Shown: positions 14,585-14,951 of the stretch, piece by piece | Layout: each line of letters begins with the position of its first letter | How positions within the stretch are numbered: position 1 is the first letter of the stretch | Source of the DNA: Gammaproteobacteria bacterium | GTDB taxonomy: Bacteria > Pseudomonadota > Gammaproteobacteria > Pseudomonadales > Azotimanducaceae | Direction: 5' to 3' | Length of the DNA stretch: 14,951 nucleotides | Assembly: GCA_003228415.1 (NCBI GenBank) | Contig: QIDL01000575.1 | Location: 1-14,951, forward strand | Position numbers and translations under genes: made by a program | Notes under the pieces: generated by a model | The model's input: the letters and a program-made list of their open reading frames with translations, nothing else | What the model was told of the DNA's origin: nothing | Database searches by the model: none

Positions 14585-14951
14585 AAAGGAGCCTGAAAAG
14601 GAGCCTGATCGGTTCAAGACTCGGCCCTGGTCAGAATATGTGGCGTACCCGGTATCGGAAATGCGTTCACGGGCAGCAGGCTTTGCCGATGATCTCCAGC
14701 GTCGCCGCAGTATCCGTCAGTTCGACGAGCGCCCGGTGCCTGCGGAAGTGATCCGCGACTCTTTGCGATCCGCCGCATCCGCGCCGAGTGGCGCCAACAA
14801 GCAACCCTGGCACTTCGTGGTAGTGAGCGACACAGCAACCAAGCAGCGGATCCGCATGGCGGCGGAAGCGGAGGAGCGGATGTTCTACCAGCAGCGGGCG
14901 CCGGAGTCCTGGCTGGAAGATCTGGCCGCACTGGGTACCGATGAGCAGAAG
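14577..14951 (+). CDS. Nitroreductase-family flavoprotein, iodotyrosine-deiodinase-like (5' part)
   Basis: The gene runs off the window after 125 codons. Members are FMN-dependent dimeric oxidoreductases; the closest-looking branch includes bacterial homologues of iodotyrosine deiodinase, which reductively remove halide from halotyrosines. RRRSIRQF at 42-49 and APSGANKQPWHFVVV from 69 are the FMN-contacting motifs. From residue 97 the segment EAEERMFYQQRAPESWLEDL resembles the active-site lid of the deiodinase branch. The N-terminal YVAYPVSEM fits a start at ATG 14577 rather than ATG 14661. Residues 2-10 are the repeat PEKEPEKEP, coded by a 12-bp tandem duplication. ATG overlaps the CDF stop by 8 nt with no Shine-Dalgarno, suggesting coupled translation. 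The true substrate is unknown. Confidence 0.85.
   Translation, partial: MPEKEPEKEPDRFKTRPWSEYVAYPVSEMRSRAAGFADDLQRRRSIRQFDERPVPAEVIRDSLRSAASAPSGANKQPWHFVVVSDTATKQRIRMAAEAEERMFYQQRAPESWLEDLAALGTDEQK
14580..14603 (+). repeat. 2 x 12-bp tandem duplication in the nitroreductase start region
   Basis: CCTGAAAAGGAG occurs twice in a row (14580-14591, 14592-14603), followed by a partial third copy CCTGA. The length is a multiple of three, so the frame is kept and the product gains a second Pro-Glu-Lys-Glu block. The first copy contains the CDF stop codon TGA at 14582-14584. Confidence 0.95.

Noticed and set aside
13637..14617. Open frame on the - strand (326 codons) opposite the CDF gene
   Set aside because: The forward frame has membrane helices and CDF motifs; the reverse product shows no coherent features.

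Overview
The window is a GC-rich, densely packed stretch of bacterial chromosome with every supported gene on the + strand. The gene order nnrD-tsaE-amiB-mutL-miaA-hfq-hflX-hflK-hflC-hisZ-purA is the classic gammaproteobacterial superoperon. HisZ, an endonuclease-type MutL and the FolE2/KAS III/CDF genes argue against an enteric bacterium and suggest an environmental gammaproteobacterium. Species cannot be named from the sequence alone.

Region 1 (1-4791) holds the 3' end of nnrD (NAD(P)HX repair), tsaE (tRNA t6A synthesis), amiB (septal peptidoglycan amidase with AMIN and LysM domains), mutL (mismatch repair) and miaA (tRNA i6A37 synthesis). Genes are separated by at most about 95 nt or overlap. 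The amiB-mutL gap is mostly a perfect 3 x 21-bp tandem repeat. Region 2 (4792-8564) is hfq (sRNA chaperone), hflX (ribosome-associated GTPase) and hflK-hflC (membrane SPFH complex around FtsH). Region 3 (8565-11205) is hisZ (regulatory subunit for the short form of HisG) and purA (adenylosuccinate synthetase). They follow a 166-nt gap that begins with a second 21-bp tandem duplication spanning the hflC stop.

Region 4 (11206-14951) departs from the usual post-purA order. It holds a small Trm112/UPF0434 protein with a degenerate zinc site, a FolE2-type GTP cyclohydrolase, a stand-alone KAS III-like condensing enzyme, a CDF metal transporter and the 5' part of an iodotyrosine-deiodinase-like flavin nitroreductase. 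The last two overlap by 8 nt. A metal-related theme (zinc-sparing folate enzyme, degenerate zinc ribbon, metal transporter) can be proposed here but not proven.

No RNA genes, insertion sequences, CRISPR arrays, phage genes or convincing Rho-independent terminators were found. No gene-free stretch exceeds 300 nt; the longest gap is 166 nt. I see no evidence of a wholly new system. The most unusual observations are the repeated 21-bp and 12-bp tandem duplications at gene ends, the FolE2 metal-site variation, and the unassigned roles of the KAS III and deiodinase-like genes.
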